The translations under genes and the position numbers were made by a program. Positions 31,332 through 40,987 of a stretch of 64,000 bases of DNA are shown here, in pieces. The number at the start of each line of letters is the position of its first letter. The stretch's first letter is position 1. The notes under the pieces are model-generated. The model saw only the letters and a program-made list of their open reading frames with translations. It ran no database searches and had not been told where the DNA came from. Origin of the DNA: Oscillospiraceae bacterium (lineage in GTDB: Bacteria > Bacillota > Clostridia > Oscillospirales > Oscillospiraceae); contig CAKASQ030000006.1 in NCBI GenBank assembly GCA_916988195.3, forward strand, positions 1 to 64,000, given 5' to 3'.

Positions 31332-33653
31332 TCAGAGCTTCCAGATCTCCTTCGCGTACTGCCGGATGGTTCGGTCGGACGAGAAGTAGCCCGCCGACGC
31401 GACGTTCATCAGGCACTTGCGGCCAAACTCCACGCGGTCGCGGTAGTCGCGGTTTGCCTGCAGTCTCGCCTGCTGGTAAGAGGGCAGGTCCTTGAGGAGG
31501 AAGTAGTGGTCCGGCCGGTGCCAGCTTGCGCCGTCGAGCAGCGACGTGTAGAGCTCGCGCAGTTCGGAATCCGTCGGAACCGTGCCGTTCACAAGCGTAT
31601 CGACCGCACGGCGGATGCGCGGATTGCTGTTATACACATCACGCGCGCAGTAGCTCTCGCGGATGTCGTTGATCTCCTCGACGCTCGCGCCGAAGATATA
31701 ATTATTCTCGAGTCCCGCGCGCTCAACGATTTCGACGTTCGCGCCGTCCATCGTCCCGAGCGTGACCGCGCCGTTCAGCATCAGCTTCATGTTGCCCGTG
31801 CCGGATGCCTCCGTGCCAGCAGGCGAAATCTGCTCAGAGATATCCGCCGCCGGAATGATGTGCTCTGCGTACGAGCAGTTGTAGTTCTGCACGAACACAA
31901 CCTTCATCTTATCCGCAACCGCCGGGTCGTTGTTCACAAGCTCTGCCACACGGTTAATATACCGGATAATGGCCTTCGCGCGCACATAGCCGGGCGCGGC
32001 CTTCGCACCGAAAATGAACGCGGTCGGCGTAAAGTCCTGAATTGAGCCGTCCTTGAGGCCGAAGTAGATATCCATGACCGAAAGCGCGTTCATGAGCTGA
32101 CGCTTATACTCGTGAAGCCGCTTGACTTGCACGTCAAAGACGAAGCTCGGGTCAAGCTTCACGCCCTCGTGCTCCTCAATGACCGCGCAGAGCTGCCGCT
32201 TCTTCTCGAGCTTAATGGCGTTAAACTGCTTGATGGTCATCTCGTCGAGCCCGTTCTTGAGCCCCTCGAGCTTATCAAGCTCCGTCAAAAAGCCCGTGCC
32301 GACCTTGCTCTCGATGAGCCCGCAGAGCTCCGGGTTGCAAAGGCCGAGCCAGCGCCGGGGTGTAATGCCGTTGGTCTTATTCTGGAAGCGCTCGGGGTAG
32401 AATTTGTACCAGTCCTTGAAAAGGTCATTTTTGAGAATTTCCGAGTGAATGCGCGCCACGCCGTTGACCGCCGTCGACACGTAGACCGACAGGTTCGCCA
32501 TATGCGCCTGATGATCTTTGATGATGAAAAGGCCGCTATTCGGGTGCTCCTGCTTGAGCCGGGTGTCGATTTTCTCGATGATGTCGCAGATTTCCGGCAC
32601 GACAGAGCGCAGAAGCTCCATGTCCCACTTCTCGAGCGCTTCGCCCATGACAGTGTGGTTCGTGTAGGAGAACACGCGCGCGGCGATCTGGAACGCGGAC
32701 GCAAAGTCCATGCCCTCGAGCTGCAGCAGTCGGATGAGCTCGGGAATCGCCATCGCCGGATGCGTGTCGTTGAGCTGCACCGCGTCAAACTCCGGGAGCC
32801 TGTAATAATCGCAGCCGTGGTTCTCGCGGAAGCTTCTCAAAATATCCTGCAGCGACGCGCTGGAAAGCACATACTGCTGCTTGATGCGCAACTGCTTTCC
32901 TTCCAACGTCGAGTCGTTCGGATACAAAACGCGCGTAATGTCCTCGGCCTTGTTCTTCGTCTCGAGCGCCTTCACGTAATTCTGCGCGTTAAACGCGTCA
33001 AAGTCGAGCTCCTTCTCCGCCTCGCACTGCCAGAGCCGGAGCGTCCCGATCGTCCCGTTTTCATAGCCGATGACCGGCATATCATACGGAACCGCGATGA
33101 CCGACTGGTTCGCAAAGTCGACCTTTACGGCCAGCTTGTCGCGCCTGTGGCTCCACGGATCTCCGAACTTCGTCCAGTCGTCGGCGTTCTCGCGCTGGCT
33201 GCCGTTTTCAAAGCTCTGCTTGAAAAGACCGAACCGGTAGCGAAGGCCGTAGCCCGTCAGAGGCACGTCGCAGGTCGCCGCACTGTCCAAAAAGCATGCC
33301 GCGAGCCGTCCGAGGCCGCCGTTGCCCAGCGCCGCGTCCTCGATCTCCTCGAGGCACGCAAGGTCGACGCCCTTTTCCTGAAACGCCTTTCTGACCTCGT
33401 CCAGAATGCCGAGGTTAAAGAGGTTGCTGTAGACAAGTCTTCCGACCAGATACTCCGCCGAAAAATAAAATGCGCGGCGGCCTGCGGTCTGACGCTTCTT
33501 CGTCTTGACCCAGCTGTCGTTGATCTGCATCATCACGACCTCGCCCAGGCATTCATGCAGCCGCTGCGGCGTGGTCTCCTGTAACGTTTCCTCATGGCGC
33601 AGGCGCAGAAGCGCTTCGGTCTGCTGTACAATTCGTTCTACTTCGTTATTCAT
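31332..33653 (-). CDS. Maltodextrin/glycogen phosphorylase (second copy)
   Basis: The 773-residue GT35 phosphorylase has GNGGLGRLAACFLDSAAT, VQVKRLHEYKRQLMN and the PLP-site TEASGTGNMKLMLNGA. It is distinct from the glycogen-operon copy (different N-terminus, shorter). As the last gene of the binding-protein/permease/malQ operon it probably degrades imported maltodextrins to glucose-1-phosphate. GGAG lies 8 bases before ATG 33653. A repeat element and then a terminator follow. Confidence 0.94.
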   Translation of the reverse strand: MNNEVERIVQQTEALLRLRHEETLQETTPQRLHECLGEVVMMQINDSWVKTKKRQTAGRRAFYFSAEYLVGRLVYSNLFNLGILDEVRKAFQEKGVDLACLEEIEDAALGNGGLGRLAACFLDSAATCDVPLTGYGLRYRFGLFKQSFENGSQRENADDWTKFGDPWSHRRDKLAVKVDFANQSVIAVPYDMPVIGYENGTIGTLRLWQCEAEKELDFDAFNAQNYVKALETKNKAEDITRVLYPNDSTLEGKQLRIKQQYVLSSASLQDILRSFRENHGCDYYRLPEFDAVQLNDTHPAMAIPELIRLLQLEGMDFASAFQIAARVFSYTNHTVMGEALEKWDMELLRSVVPEICDIIEKIDTRLKQEHPNSGLFIIKDHQAHMANLSVYVSTAVNGVARIHSEILKNDLFKDWYKFYPERFQNKTNGITPRRWLGLCNPELCGLIESKVGTGFLTELDKLEGLKNGLDEMTIKQFNAIKLEKKRQLCAVIEEHEGVKLDPSFVFDVQVKRLHEYKRQLMNALSVMDIYFGLKDGSIQDFTPTAFIFGAKAAPGYVRAKAIIRYINRVAELVNNDPAVADKMKVVFVQNYNCSYAEHIIPAADISEQISPAGTEASGTGNMKLMLNGAVTLGTMDGANVEIVERAGLENNYIFGASVEEINDIRESYCARDVYNSNPRIRRAVDTLVNGTVPTDSELRELYTSLLDGASWHRPDHYFLLKDLPSYQQARLQANRDYRDRVEFGRKCLMNVASAGYFSSDRTIRQYAKEIWKL

Positions 33654-33747
33654 ACACACTCTCCAAACTTTGACCCTTCGGTCCAGATTCAAAACAAGCG
33701 GCCCGCGCCGTCTCGCAGACGGCGCGGGCTGCGATTTATGTTACGTA

Positions 33748-35229
33748 TTATACGCGTTTTGTACCCCGTGTCAAACGGTAAATTTCCTGTGCCAGTTCTT
33801 CGCTCGCCTGCCCCGGGAGCATCCGCCAGCGCCAGTTTTCCGGCTTGAGCGTGCCGGGCTCGTTCATGCGGGCTTCTCCGCCGAGGCCGAGATAGTCCTG
33901 CATCTGCGCGACAAAGAGCTTCGCCTTCGAGCCGGCGCCCGCCTCGATGATGGCCTTCGCCAGATCGTCCTCCTTGGAAATCCCGAGATATTCTCTCGCG
34001 TAAGCGTCGGATTCCGGCGAGATTCCCGCGCACCACTGCCGGAGCGTCTCGTTGTCGTGCGTCCCCGTGTAGCAGATGCAGTTTTCCCCGTATTTATGCG
34101 GCAGATAATTGCTCGGCTCGCGCGGGTCGAACGCAAATTCCAGAACCTTCATTCCCGGCCAGCCGGAGTCCTCCACCAGCTGCAAGACCTCCGGCGTGAG
34201 GAACCCCAAGTCCTCCGCGATAAACGCAATGTCGGGGTATGCGCTTTGGATCGCGCCGACGAGCTTCATGCCCGGACCCTTGACCCAGTGTCCCTTACGC
34301 GCGGTCTTGTTGACGGCGGGAATGCTCCAATAGCTCTCGATGCCGCGGAAATGGTCGATGCGCACCACATCATAATTTCGCCCCGCCGCGCCGATTCGCT
34401 GGAGCCACCACGAAAAGCCGCTTTGCTCCATGCGCTCCCAATCGTAAATGGGATTGCCCCAGTACTGCCCGTTTTTGCTGAACCCGTCGGGCGGACAGCC
34501 GGCCACGCATTTGGGCCGCCTCGTTCTTCCCAGCTGGAAATTCTCCGGGTGCGCCCACACGTCCGCCGAATCGAGCGGCACATAGATCGGCACGTCGCCG
34601 ATGATCTTCACACCGTTTTTATGCGCATAGGCTCTTAATTTCTGCCACTGCTCATGGAACACATACTGCAAAAAGCAGTGGAACTGCACATCGAGCGAGA
34701 GCAGCTCGCGGTAGTACGCCAGCGCCTGCGGCTGATGCAGCCGGATATCCGCCGGCCACTCGAGCCACGGACGGTCTTCAAAATGCGCCTTGATCGCCAT
34801 GAACAGCGCGTACTCCGGAAGCCAGCTTGCCTCCTGCTCTGTGAATGCGGCAAAGTCGGCGGGCATATCCTCCCGGAAGCCGTGAAATGCCGCCTGCAGC
34901 ATATGCAGCCGCTCGTCATACATCTTCCGGAAGTCGACCTGATCGTCCCGCTGTGACCACTCTACGCTGTCCAATACTTCCTGCCGCAGCCAGCCGCGCT
35001 CGACCAGCTGCTCCGGGTCAATCAGATACGGATTGCCCGCAAACGTCGAGAAGCCCTGATACGGCGAATCTCCATACCCCGGCGGGCAAAGCGGCAGGAT
35101 CTGCCAGTATTTCTGCCCCGCCTGTTTGAGAAAATCCACAAACGCGTAAGCCTCTTTGCCGAGGTTGCCAATGCCGTATTTCGACGGCAAGGACGTGATA
35201 TGCAGCAGGATTCCGCTGCTTCGTTCCAT
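33748..35229 (-). CDS. malQ: 4-alpha-glucanotransferase (amylomaltase)
   Basis: The 493-residue GH77 enzyme disproportionates maltodextrins, making longer chains for phosphorylase plus glucose. Landmarks are SGILLHITSLPSKYGIGNLG at the N-terminus, PLCPPGYGDSPYQ, the nucleophile region YDVVRIDHFRG, the acid/base FIAEDLGFLTPEV and YTGTHDNETLRQW. ATG 35229 is chosen because GAGGG lies 7 bases upstream; an alternative ATG at 35235 overlaps the lacI stop. It is tightly coupled to lacI upstream and precedes glgP. Confidence 0.96.
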   Translation of the reverse strand: MERSSGILLHITSLPSKYGIGNLGKEAYAFVDFLKQAGQKYWQILPLCPPGYGDSPYQGFSTFAGNPYLIDPEQLVERGWLRQEVLDSVEWSQRDDQVDFRKMYDERLHMLQAAFHGFREDMPADFAAFTEQEASWLPEYALFMAIKAHFEDRPWLEWPADIRLHQPQALAYYRELLSLDVQFHCFLQYVFHEQWQKLRAYAHKNGVKIIGDVPIYVPLDSADVWAHPENFQLGRTRRPKCVAGCPPDGFSKNGQYWGNPIYDWERMEQSGFSWWLQRIGAAGRNYDVVRIDHFRGIESYWSIPAVNKTARKGHWVKGPGMKLVGAIQSAYPDIAFIAEDLGFLTPEVLQLVEDSGWPGMKVLEFAFDPREPSNYLPHKYGENCICYTGTHDNETLRQWCAGISPESDAYAREYLGISKEDDLAKAIIEAGAGSKAKLFVAQMQDYLGLGGEARMNEPGTLKPENWRWRMLPGQASEELAQEIYRLTRGTKRV

Positions 35230-35231
35230 AA

Positions 35232-36248
35232 TCATCCCTCTATTTCTGTGATTTGCCGGACGCTCTGCCGCGTCAGTAAGCGGAATGGCACCGTCAGGTG
35301 CTGCGCCTGCGCGCCCTGCATGCAAGAAAGCAGCAGATCAAACGAGCGTTCCGCCAGTAGATCCACCGACTGCGCGATGGTCGTCAGCTTCGGCACAAAG
35401 TAGCCGCCAATGCGAAGCCCATCGTAGCCCGCGACAGAAATGTCCTCCGGCACGCGAAGTCCCTCATCAAACAGCGCCCGGATCGCGCCGATTGCGATCA
35501 CGTCCGCCATCGCGAACACCGCTGTGAGCTTCTTCCGCTCGCACAGTACCTGCTTCATGCCGTTGTAGCCGAATTCATACGAATACCGGCCGGTATAATA
35601 CATCGTTTCATCGTCAAATGTCAAGCCGTTTTTCCGGAACGCTTCGACACAGCCCTCATAGCGCTTGGCGCTGGTGTCGGAAATTGCGCGGTCGCCGCCG
35701 AGAACGATAATATCCCGGTGTCCGCAGGCAAGCAGATGCTCCACCGCGCAGGCCGCGCCCTTGCAGTCGTCGGTCGAGACGCTCGAGAGGTTCAAAAACC
35801 CCAGCTCATGCGCGTCGTTCGTCACGACCACACTCGGCACGTCGATCCTGCCGAAATCGCCCCGGAAGTTTTCGTTGTTGCCGCCGAGAAACAGAACGCC
35901 GCTCGGCTTTCTCTCCCGGCACAGCTGCGCCGCCCGCCGGACCTCGTTGTCGTCTTCATCGATGAAGTCGGCAATGACGGGGTGGTCGGTGTCCGCAAAC
36001 AGCGACTGGAGCTTTTCCACCATCGCCGCGAACATCTCGTTGGACGTGCCCTTGACAACGATGAGAACGCTCTTTGTCCGCTGCTGCTTGAGTAACTGCG
36101 CGCTCGCATTGCGCTCAAAGCCGTGCGCCTCGACGAGCGCCAGAATGGTTTTCCGCGCCTGCTCGGAGACGTTCGGCTGATTGTTGAGCACACGCGATAC
36201 GGTTCCCAGCGAGTACCCGCTGAGCTTGGCTAAGTCCTTGATGGTCAA
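35232..36248 (-). CDS. LacI-family maltodextrin operon regulator
   Basis: The protein has 338 residues when started at TTG 36248 (MTIKDLAKLSGYSLGTVSR). TTG has GGGGAG 8 bases upstream; a GTG at 36257 abuts that site. The N-terminal LacI helix-turn-helix and hinge helix (to about 60) precede a periplasmic-binding-protein-like ligand domain with SVLIVVKG, VIVLGGDRAISDT and AGYDGLRIGGYF. It sits inside the operon it probably controls, between malG and malQ. The likely operators are TGGAAACGTTTCCA and a half-like copy upstream of the binding-protein gene. The inducer is presumably a maltooligosaccharide. Confidence 0.9.
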   Translation of the reverse strand: MTIKDLAKLSGYSLGTVSRVLNNQPNVSEQARKTILALVEAHGFERNASAQLLKQQRTKSVLIVVKGTSNEMFAAMVEKLQSLFADTDHPVIADFIDEDDNEVRRAAQLCRERKPSGVLFLGGNNENFRGDFGRIDVPSVVVTNDAHELGFLNLSSVSTDDCKGAACAVEHLLACGHRDIIVLGGDRAISDTSAKRYEGCVEAFRKNGLTFDDETMYYTGRYSYEFGYNGMKQVLCERKKLTAVFAMADVIAIGAIRALFDEGLRVPEDISVAGYDGLRIGGYFVPKLTTIAQSVDLLAERSFDLLLSCMQGAQAQHLTVPFRLLTRQSVRQITEIEG

Positions 36249-36277
36249 CCGGGTCACTCCCCTTCCGTTTTTCTGCC

Positions 36278-37135
36278 TTATCCTTTGACTGCGCCCGCGG
36301 CCACGCCCTTGATGATGTGCTTCTGGCACGTCAGATAGAACACAATGACCGGGATAATCGACAGCAGAATGAGCGCCATCGTCGCGCCGAGGTCGACCGT
36401 GCCGTAGCTTCCCTTGAGGTACTGGATGTGAATCGGAATCGTCAGATAGTTCGTCCGGTCGAGCACCAGATACGGAAGCAGGTAGTCGTTCCAGATCCAC
36501 ATAATCTCCAGAATGCCGACCGAGATCATGGTGGGCTTCAGCATCGGCAGCACAACCGAGAAATAGGTCCGCAGCGGGCCGCAGCCGTCAATCGCCGCCG
36601 CCTCTTCAATGTCCAGCGGAATCGCCTTCACGAAGCCCGTGAACATGAAAACCGCCAGTCCTGCGCCAAAGCCCAGATAGATGACCGGGATCGTCCACGG
36701 CGTATTTAATTTCAGCGTATCGGCCGTTTTCGACAGCGTAAACATGACCATCTGGAACGGCACGACCATCGAGAACACGCAAAGATAGTAGATCACGCGG
36801 CAAAGAACGGAGTTCACGCGCGAAATATACCACGCCGCCATCGACGTAAACAGCAGAATCAGCGCCGTCGACAGAACCGTAATGATCACGCTGTAAAGCG
36901 CCGACTTCCAGAACGGATAGTTGCCGAACGTCATGCCCTTTACAAAGTTGCTCCAGCCCGCGAAGCTCTCGCCGTGCGGCCAGCCGAAGGTATCGGTCTT
37001 GACAAACGTATTGACCTTGAAGGAGTTGAGCAGCACCAGCAGAACCGGCATCACGTAGAACACGCAGAGCACCGAGAAGAAGATCGTCAGCGCCCGCTTG
37101 GCCTGCTTTTCCTTGGATAATGCGCTGTTTTTCAT
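36278..37135 (-). CDS. Maltodextrin ABC transporter permease, MalG type
   Basis: The 285-residue inner-membrane permease has six predicted transmembrane segments. The EAA loop EEAAAIDGCGPLRTYFSVVLP contacts the ATPase. ATG 37135 overlaps the stop of the preceding permease (TGATG), with GGAGG upstream; a GTG at 37138 is possible. No ATPase gene is present in this operon, as in many Firmicutes where one MsmX-type ATPase serves several importers. Confidence 0.92.
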   Translation of the reverse strand: MKNSALSKEKQAKRALTIFFSVLCVFYVMPVLLVLLNSFKVNTFVKTDTFGWPHGESFAGWSNFVKGMTFGNYPFWKSALYSVIITVLSTALILLFTSMAAWYISRVNSVLCRVIYYLCVFSMVVPFQMVMFTLSKTADTLKLNTPWTIPVIYLGFGAGLAVFMFTGFVKAIPLDIEEAAAIDGCGPLRTYFSVVLPMLKPTMISVGILEIMWIWNDYLLPYLVLDRTNYLTIPIHIQYLKGSYGTVDLGATMALILLSIIPVIVFYLTCQKHIIKGVAAGAVKG

Positions 37136-38052
37136 CACTGCTGGACCTCCTTTTTCCGTGTTGCACTCAGCTGGATGAGGCCGATGGCCGCAACCAGAAT
37201 GAAGAACAGAACCGCCTTGGCCTGCGCCGTGCCGCGCGCGTTTGCGTTCTGGCCGTAGAAGGTGTTGTAAATGTTGAGCGCCAGCATCTCCGTCGTGTGG
37301 ACCGTCGTGCCGTCGGGATTGATGATATACGGCTGGCCGCCCGTGAGCGCGAGGTTCTGGTCAAAGAGCTTGAAGCCGTTCGTTAAGGTCAGGAACATGC
37401 AGATCGTAATGGACGGCATCACGTTCGGGATCGTGACCTTCCAGAGCGTCTGCCACTTGTTCGCGCCGTCGATCTTCGCGGCCTCCAGCATATCCTCCGG
37501 CACAGCCTGCAATCCGGCAATGTAAATGATCATCATATAGCCGATCTGCTGCCAGCACATGAGGATGATAAGCCCCCAGAAGCCGATCTTTGTGTTGAGC
37601 AGAATCGACGTTCCGTAATGGCTCAGAATGCCGTCGAAGATCATGCTCCAGATGTAGCCCAGTACAATACCGCCGATGAGGTTCGGCATGAAGAAGACCG
37701 TCCGGAACACGTTCGTTCCCTTGATACCCTGCGTCAGCGCGTAGGCTACCGCGAAGGCGAGGACGTTGATGATGATCAGCGACACAATGGCGAAGATCGC
37801 CGTGTAGCCGAACGAATACCGGAAGCTTTCGTCTGCAAAGGCCTTTCCGTAGTTTGCAAGGCCTACCCACGTCCACTTGCTCGTCGTCTTGAACTTGCAG
37901 AAGGACAAAAACAGGCCCTTCAAAAACGGATACACGAACCCGATGCAGAACGCTCCCGTCATCGGAAGCAAAAACAGCCAGAACATTCGCTGAATCGGTC
38001 TTCGAATCAGGCGGCTGTTGACCGCTGCTGGATCTCTTCTACGCTTCAACAT
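37135..38052 (-). CDS. Maltodextrin ABC transporter permease, MalF type
   Basis: The 305-residue permease starts with a basic cytoplasmic stretch, then about six transmembrane segments. Its EAA loop is LEAAKIDGANKWQTLWKVTIP. GAGGAG lies 7 bases before ATG 38052. It is separated from the binding-protein gene by 218 bp with a strong hairpin, which should lower its expression relative to the binding protein. Confidence 0.92.
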   Translation of the reverse strand: MLKRRRDPAAVNSRLIRRPIQRMFWLFLLPMTGAFCIGFVYPFLKGLFLSFCKFKTTSKWTWVGLANYGKAFADESFRYSFGYTAIFAIVSLIIINVLAFAVAYALTQGIKGTNVFRTVFFMPNLIGGIVLGYIWSMIFDGILSHYGTSILLNTKIGFWGLIILMCWQQIGYMMIIYIAGLQAVPEDMLEAAKIDGANKWQTLWKVTIPNVMPSITICMFLTLTNGFKLFDQNLALTGGQPYIINPDGTTVHTTEMLALNIYNTFYGQNANARGTAQAKAVLFFILVAAIGLIQLSATRKKEVQQ

Positions 38053-38185
38053 CCTCACTCCTCATCTTTTTATGGAAAGTCCGCCCCGTTTCCGGTGCTC
38101 CGGGCCTTCCGCGTGATTTCATCGCACGCCGGACGCCTCATGCAGCGCCCGGCATGGTATCGGGAGAAAGCTCCCTGTTTTGGAA

Positions 38186-38213
38186 AACGGGGCGAGCGGC
38201 ATGCTCGCCCCGT
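38186..38213 (-). terminator. Intra-operon hairpin between the binding protein and permease genes
   Basis: ACGGGGCGAGC pairs with GCTCGCCCCGT around a short loop; on the minus strand it is followed by TTTCC. It looks like a leaky terminator or mRNA-stabilising hairpin. Confidence 0.65.
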
Positions 38214-38270
38214 CCAAAGTTCATTCAGTTATGCACGCTTCTGCGCGATCGGCAAAAGACTCGTCAATCG

Positions 38271-39662
38271 TTAACCGTTGGCGGCCTGATACTGCACTGC
38301 CCAGCCGTCGACAAACGCAGTCTTCACGAGCTCCCAGTTGGCGTCAGTCTGGTCGGCGTCGTACTGGTTCATGGCAGCGACGAGCGCTTCGCGGTAAGCG
38401 TCAACGTTCGGCTGGAAGTTGGTGACCCAAGGCATGACATAGTTGCCTTCTTCGGTGTACTCGTTCGCGATCTTCAGGAACGGGTTGGTGGACTCGACAG
38501 CCTGCTTGTAAGGCATAACACCGAAGGAGTCGACGAGAAGACGCGAAGCGTCAGCGTCCGTGACCATCCAGTACATGAAGTCGAGGGTCGCCTGAATGTC
38601 TTCCTCGGAAGCCTCTGCGTTGACAGCCCAGCAGTTCTCGGTGCCGCAGTTGAGGCCGGCCTTTTCTTCGCCGTCCACGCCGCAGTAGTACGGGATCATG
38701 GTCAGATCGTCAGCGTTCATGCCCTTCTCCTGGAGAGCGGACCATTCCCAGTTGCCCTGCGAATAGAACACAGCCTTGCCCTCTGCGAACTCAGCCTGTG
38801 CGTCAAAGCCGCCGGCAGCCAGATCGGCAGGATTCGTTGCAGAGTTGTTGATGTACAGATCCCACAGGTTCTTGTAGTTCTGCATATACTTGCCGGTGAT
38901 GGTAGCCGGGCAAGATTCCCAAGCAGCGGGATCGTCCACGGACTCATAGTAGTACTCGAGGTTTGCCATGTGGCCGGTGAAGCGCCAGCTGGAGTCCGAG
39001 CTCATGGAAGAAGAGGTGAATGCGTCGAAGCCAAGCTCGGCAGCGCGGGCGTGGATGTCTTCGGCAGCGGTCTTCAGAGCCTCGAAGTTCTTGATGTCGG
39101 CGATGTCATAGCCGGCCTCGGAGAGAAGCTTCTTGTTGACGATGATGCCGTAGCACTCGTAGCAGTAGCCGATGGAGCAGAGCTTGCCGTCCTCGTCATA
39201 GAGGTTGTAAGCGTCGGTTGTCAGCTCGTTGGCGATGGGCGTGCCGGTCAGATCGTAGCAGTAGTCGCCCCAGGTGGAGATAGCAGCCTGGTTGCCGACG
39301 ACGAACAGCGTGGGCATCTTGCTCTTGTCCATCTCAGCGGTCAGGGTCTCGTTGTACGTGCCGGAAGCGGCGGTCACGACCGTGACCGGAACACCGGTCT
39401 TCTCGGTGTACATGGCAGCGACCTTCTGGAGCGTTTCGTCAGACTCCGGCTTGAAGTTCAGCCAGTAGACGGAACCGGCAGCTGCGGGAGCAGCCTCTTC
39501 GGTGGCTTCCTCGGCGGGAGCCGCTTCTTCGGTCTTGGTTTCCTCGGCGGGAGCGGTCGTCTCGGCCGGCTGCGTGGTCGTCTCGGTGTTGGCGGACGAT
39601 GCGCAAGCCATCAGACCAAGCGCCAGAACCAGCGCCAGGAACAATGCGATAAGCTTTTTCAT
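38271..39662 (-). CDS. Sugar-binding lipoprotein of the maltodextrin ABC importer
   Basis: The 463-residue solute-binding protein (family 1) has a lipobox LMAC with Cys20, a Thr/Glu/Pro-rich linker (about 22-60) and a ligand-binding domain. Segments such as VTVVTAASGTYNETLTAEM, FYSQGNWEW and VDSFGVMPYKQA fit carbohydrate-binding proteins. It captures maltooligosaccharides outside the membrane for the two permeases downstream; the substrate is inferred from malQ and phosphorylase in the operon. AGGAGG precedes ATG 39662, and LacI-type operators lie upstream. Confidence 0.9.
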   Translation of the reverse strand: MKKLIALFLALVLALGLMACASSANTETTTQPAETTAPAEETKTEEAAPAEEATEEAAPAAAGSVYWLNFKPESDETLQKVAAMYTEKTGVPVTVVTAASGTYNETLTAEMDKSKMPTLFVVGNQAAISTWGDYCYDLTGTPIANELTTDAYNLYDEDGKLCSIGYCYECYGIIVNKKLLSEAGYDIADIKNFEALKTAAEDIHARAAELGFDAFTSSSMSSDSSWRFTGHMANLEYYYESVDDPAAWESCPATITGKYMQNYKNLWDLYINNSATNPADLAAGGFDAQAEFAEGKAVFYSQGNWEWSALQEKGMNADDLTMIPYYCGVDGEEKAGLNCGTENCWAVNAEASEEDIQATLDFMYWMVTDADASRLLVDSFGVMPYKQAVESTNPFLKIANEYTEEGNYVMPWVTNFQPNVDAYREALVAAMNQYDADQTDANWELVKTAFVDGWAVQYQAANG

Positions 39663-39704
39663 TGGTAATTCCTCCTGTTAATTTTCACATGATTGCCATC
39701 ATGC

Positions 39705-39718
39705 TGGAAACGTTTCCA
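39705..39718. promoter_or_regulatory. LacI-family operator O1
   Basis: TGGAAACGTTTCCA is a perfect 14 bp palindrome with the central CG of LacI/CcpA-type operators. It lies about 8-21 bases downstream of the predicted transcription start, in position to block RNA polymerase. Confidence 0.8.
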
Positions 39719-39732
39719 TCTCCATTGCCCAT

Positions 39733-39738
39733 ATTATA
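39733..39738 (-). promoter_or_regulatory. Maltodextrin operon promoter -10
   Basis: The minus strand has TATAAT at 39733-39738, with only a weak -35 (TTCCCA, 16 bp spacer). A weak promoter flanked by LacI-type sites fits induction by substrate. Confidence 0.6.
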
Positions 39739-39805
39739 CTACATTTTTTGTCTTTGGGAAGAGAAAATTTTGCGTTTTCTGATAATTCAGCACTTTGATG
39801 CAAAT

Positions 39806-39819
39806 TGGAAACGTTTTTT
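39806..39819. promoter_or_regulatory. LacI-family operator O2 (imperfect)
   Basis: TGGAAACGTTTTTT keeps the left half-site and the centre of O1, 101 bp away. Two sites would allow looping by a tetrameric LacI-type repressor. Confidence 0.5.
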
Positions 39820-39887
39820 GTTCAAAATTACAAGACGCATTTCTGCTCGTTCCGCCACAATCAGTCTTCCCCCGCCGCCGTGCCTTT

Positions 39888-39923
39888 ATTCCCGGCAAAG
39901 CCCGCAAAAAAACGGGGCGGATT
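39888..39923. repeat. Degenerate fragment of the GTAGGGG repeat interior
   Basis: CGGCAAAGCCCGCAAAAAAA followed by CGGGGCGGATTTGCCG resembles the interior of the GTAGGGG copies but lacks their arms. It directly precedes the mobile-element remnant. Confidence 0.4.
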
Positions 39924-39996
39924 TGCCGTGTGCCGATAAGACAGTAATTTGAGAAAACTACAAAATCGGCATCTGCTAAGCAGGATTGGACAACAA

Positions 39997-40034
39997 AACA
40001 GGCGGCACTCAGCTTCGGTTGGGTGCTGCCTGTT
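39997..40034. terminator. Terminator-like hairpin in the element remnant
   Basis: AACAGGCGGCAC pairs with GTGCTGCCTGTT and is followed by TTT on the plus strand; AAAA precedes it, so it could work both ways. Confidence 0.7.
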
Positions 40035-40324
40035 TTTGTACATCTGAGAGTTGAAATTTGCTTGTTTTCCCCTCTGTGTGGCTTTGTTCAAAAGTGAGCA
40101 TATCTGGCTTCATTTATTCACATAGATTAAGTTTGAAACATGAAAAAGGCCACATTTCAACATATTGATTATACGGATCAGAGAATCACTTTACGATGAA
40201 GTCATTATACATAGCAGCATAAATTTTTGCTTGAATAAGCATCACTATTTTACATGCAGGAAAAGTGACCCAAACGGAGCGAATAAACCGATTATACTAA
40301 TTCTCTGAAATATGCCACATTATC

Positions 40325-40987
40325 TTGAAAAAGCAGAAGAAGCTCTACTACTCCACCACCAGCTATTTTGAAAAGAGGCAGGACTTCTTCATCTGCTCCA
40401 CCCATCGTGTCAATAAGGACAAGTGCAGCGGACATTATATCCGTGCCGTTGTGCTGGAACAGATCGTCTGGAAGCATATTCAGGAGGTCATATCGGTAGT
40501 CACTCGCTACGAGGCCTATTTCCGTTCCGAGATGGAGCAAAAACTCCGTATACAGAGCGAGGAATCGCTGCGGCTGTATCAAAAGCGGCTGGCACAGGCT
40601 GAGAAGCGAATCGGCGAGCTTGACCGCCTTTTCATCCGCATTTACGAGGACAATGTCGCAGGTCGGCTGGACGATGAACGCTTTGCGATGATGAGCAAGA
40701 ACTATACCAAGGAACAGAAAACCCTCAAAGCCGAGGTCAAGGGTCTGCAACAGCAAATACATGAACAGGAACAACAGGCAGAGAATATAGAGCAGTTTGT
40801 TCAGCGGGTAAAGAGGAACAGCACCCTCACGGAACTGACCCCCTATGCCCTCAGAGAGCTTGTGAAGGCGGTCTATGTGGACGCACCGGACAAGTCCAGC
40901 GGCAAGCGCAGGCAGAAGGTACATATCGAGTACGACCTTGTGGGCTACATTCCCGTGGATGAGCTGCTAAAAGCGGAACAGGCATGA
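40325..40987 (+). pseudogene. C-terminal fragment of a large serine recombinase
   Basis: The open part (up to 220 codons) reads KLYYSTTSYFEKRQDFFICS, then the second zinc-ribbon half with CSGHYIRAVVLEQIVWKHI, a long coiled coil (about residues 75-160) and a DUF4368-like tail (LTPYALRELVKAVYVD). This matches the end of TnpX/TndX-type recombinases. The catalytic N-terminal resolvase domain, the recombinase domain and the first Cys pair of the zinc ribbon are missing. The only start is a TTG without a convincing ribosome binding site. It cannot catalyse recombination. Confidence 0.85.

Noticed and set aside
40292-40924. A 210-codon minus-strand frame
   Set aside because: It is antisense to the recombinase fragment, which has clear homology and coiled-coil character.
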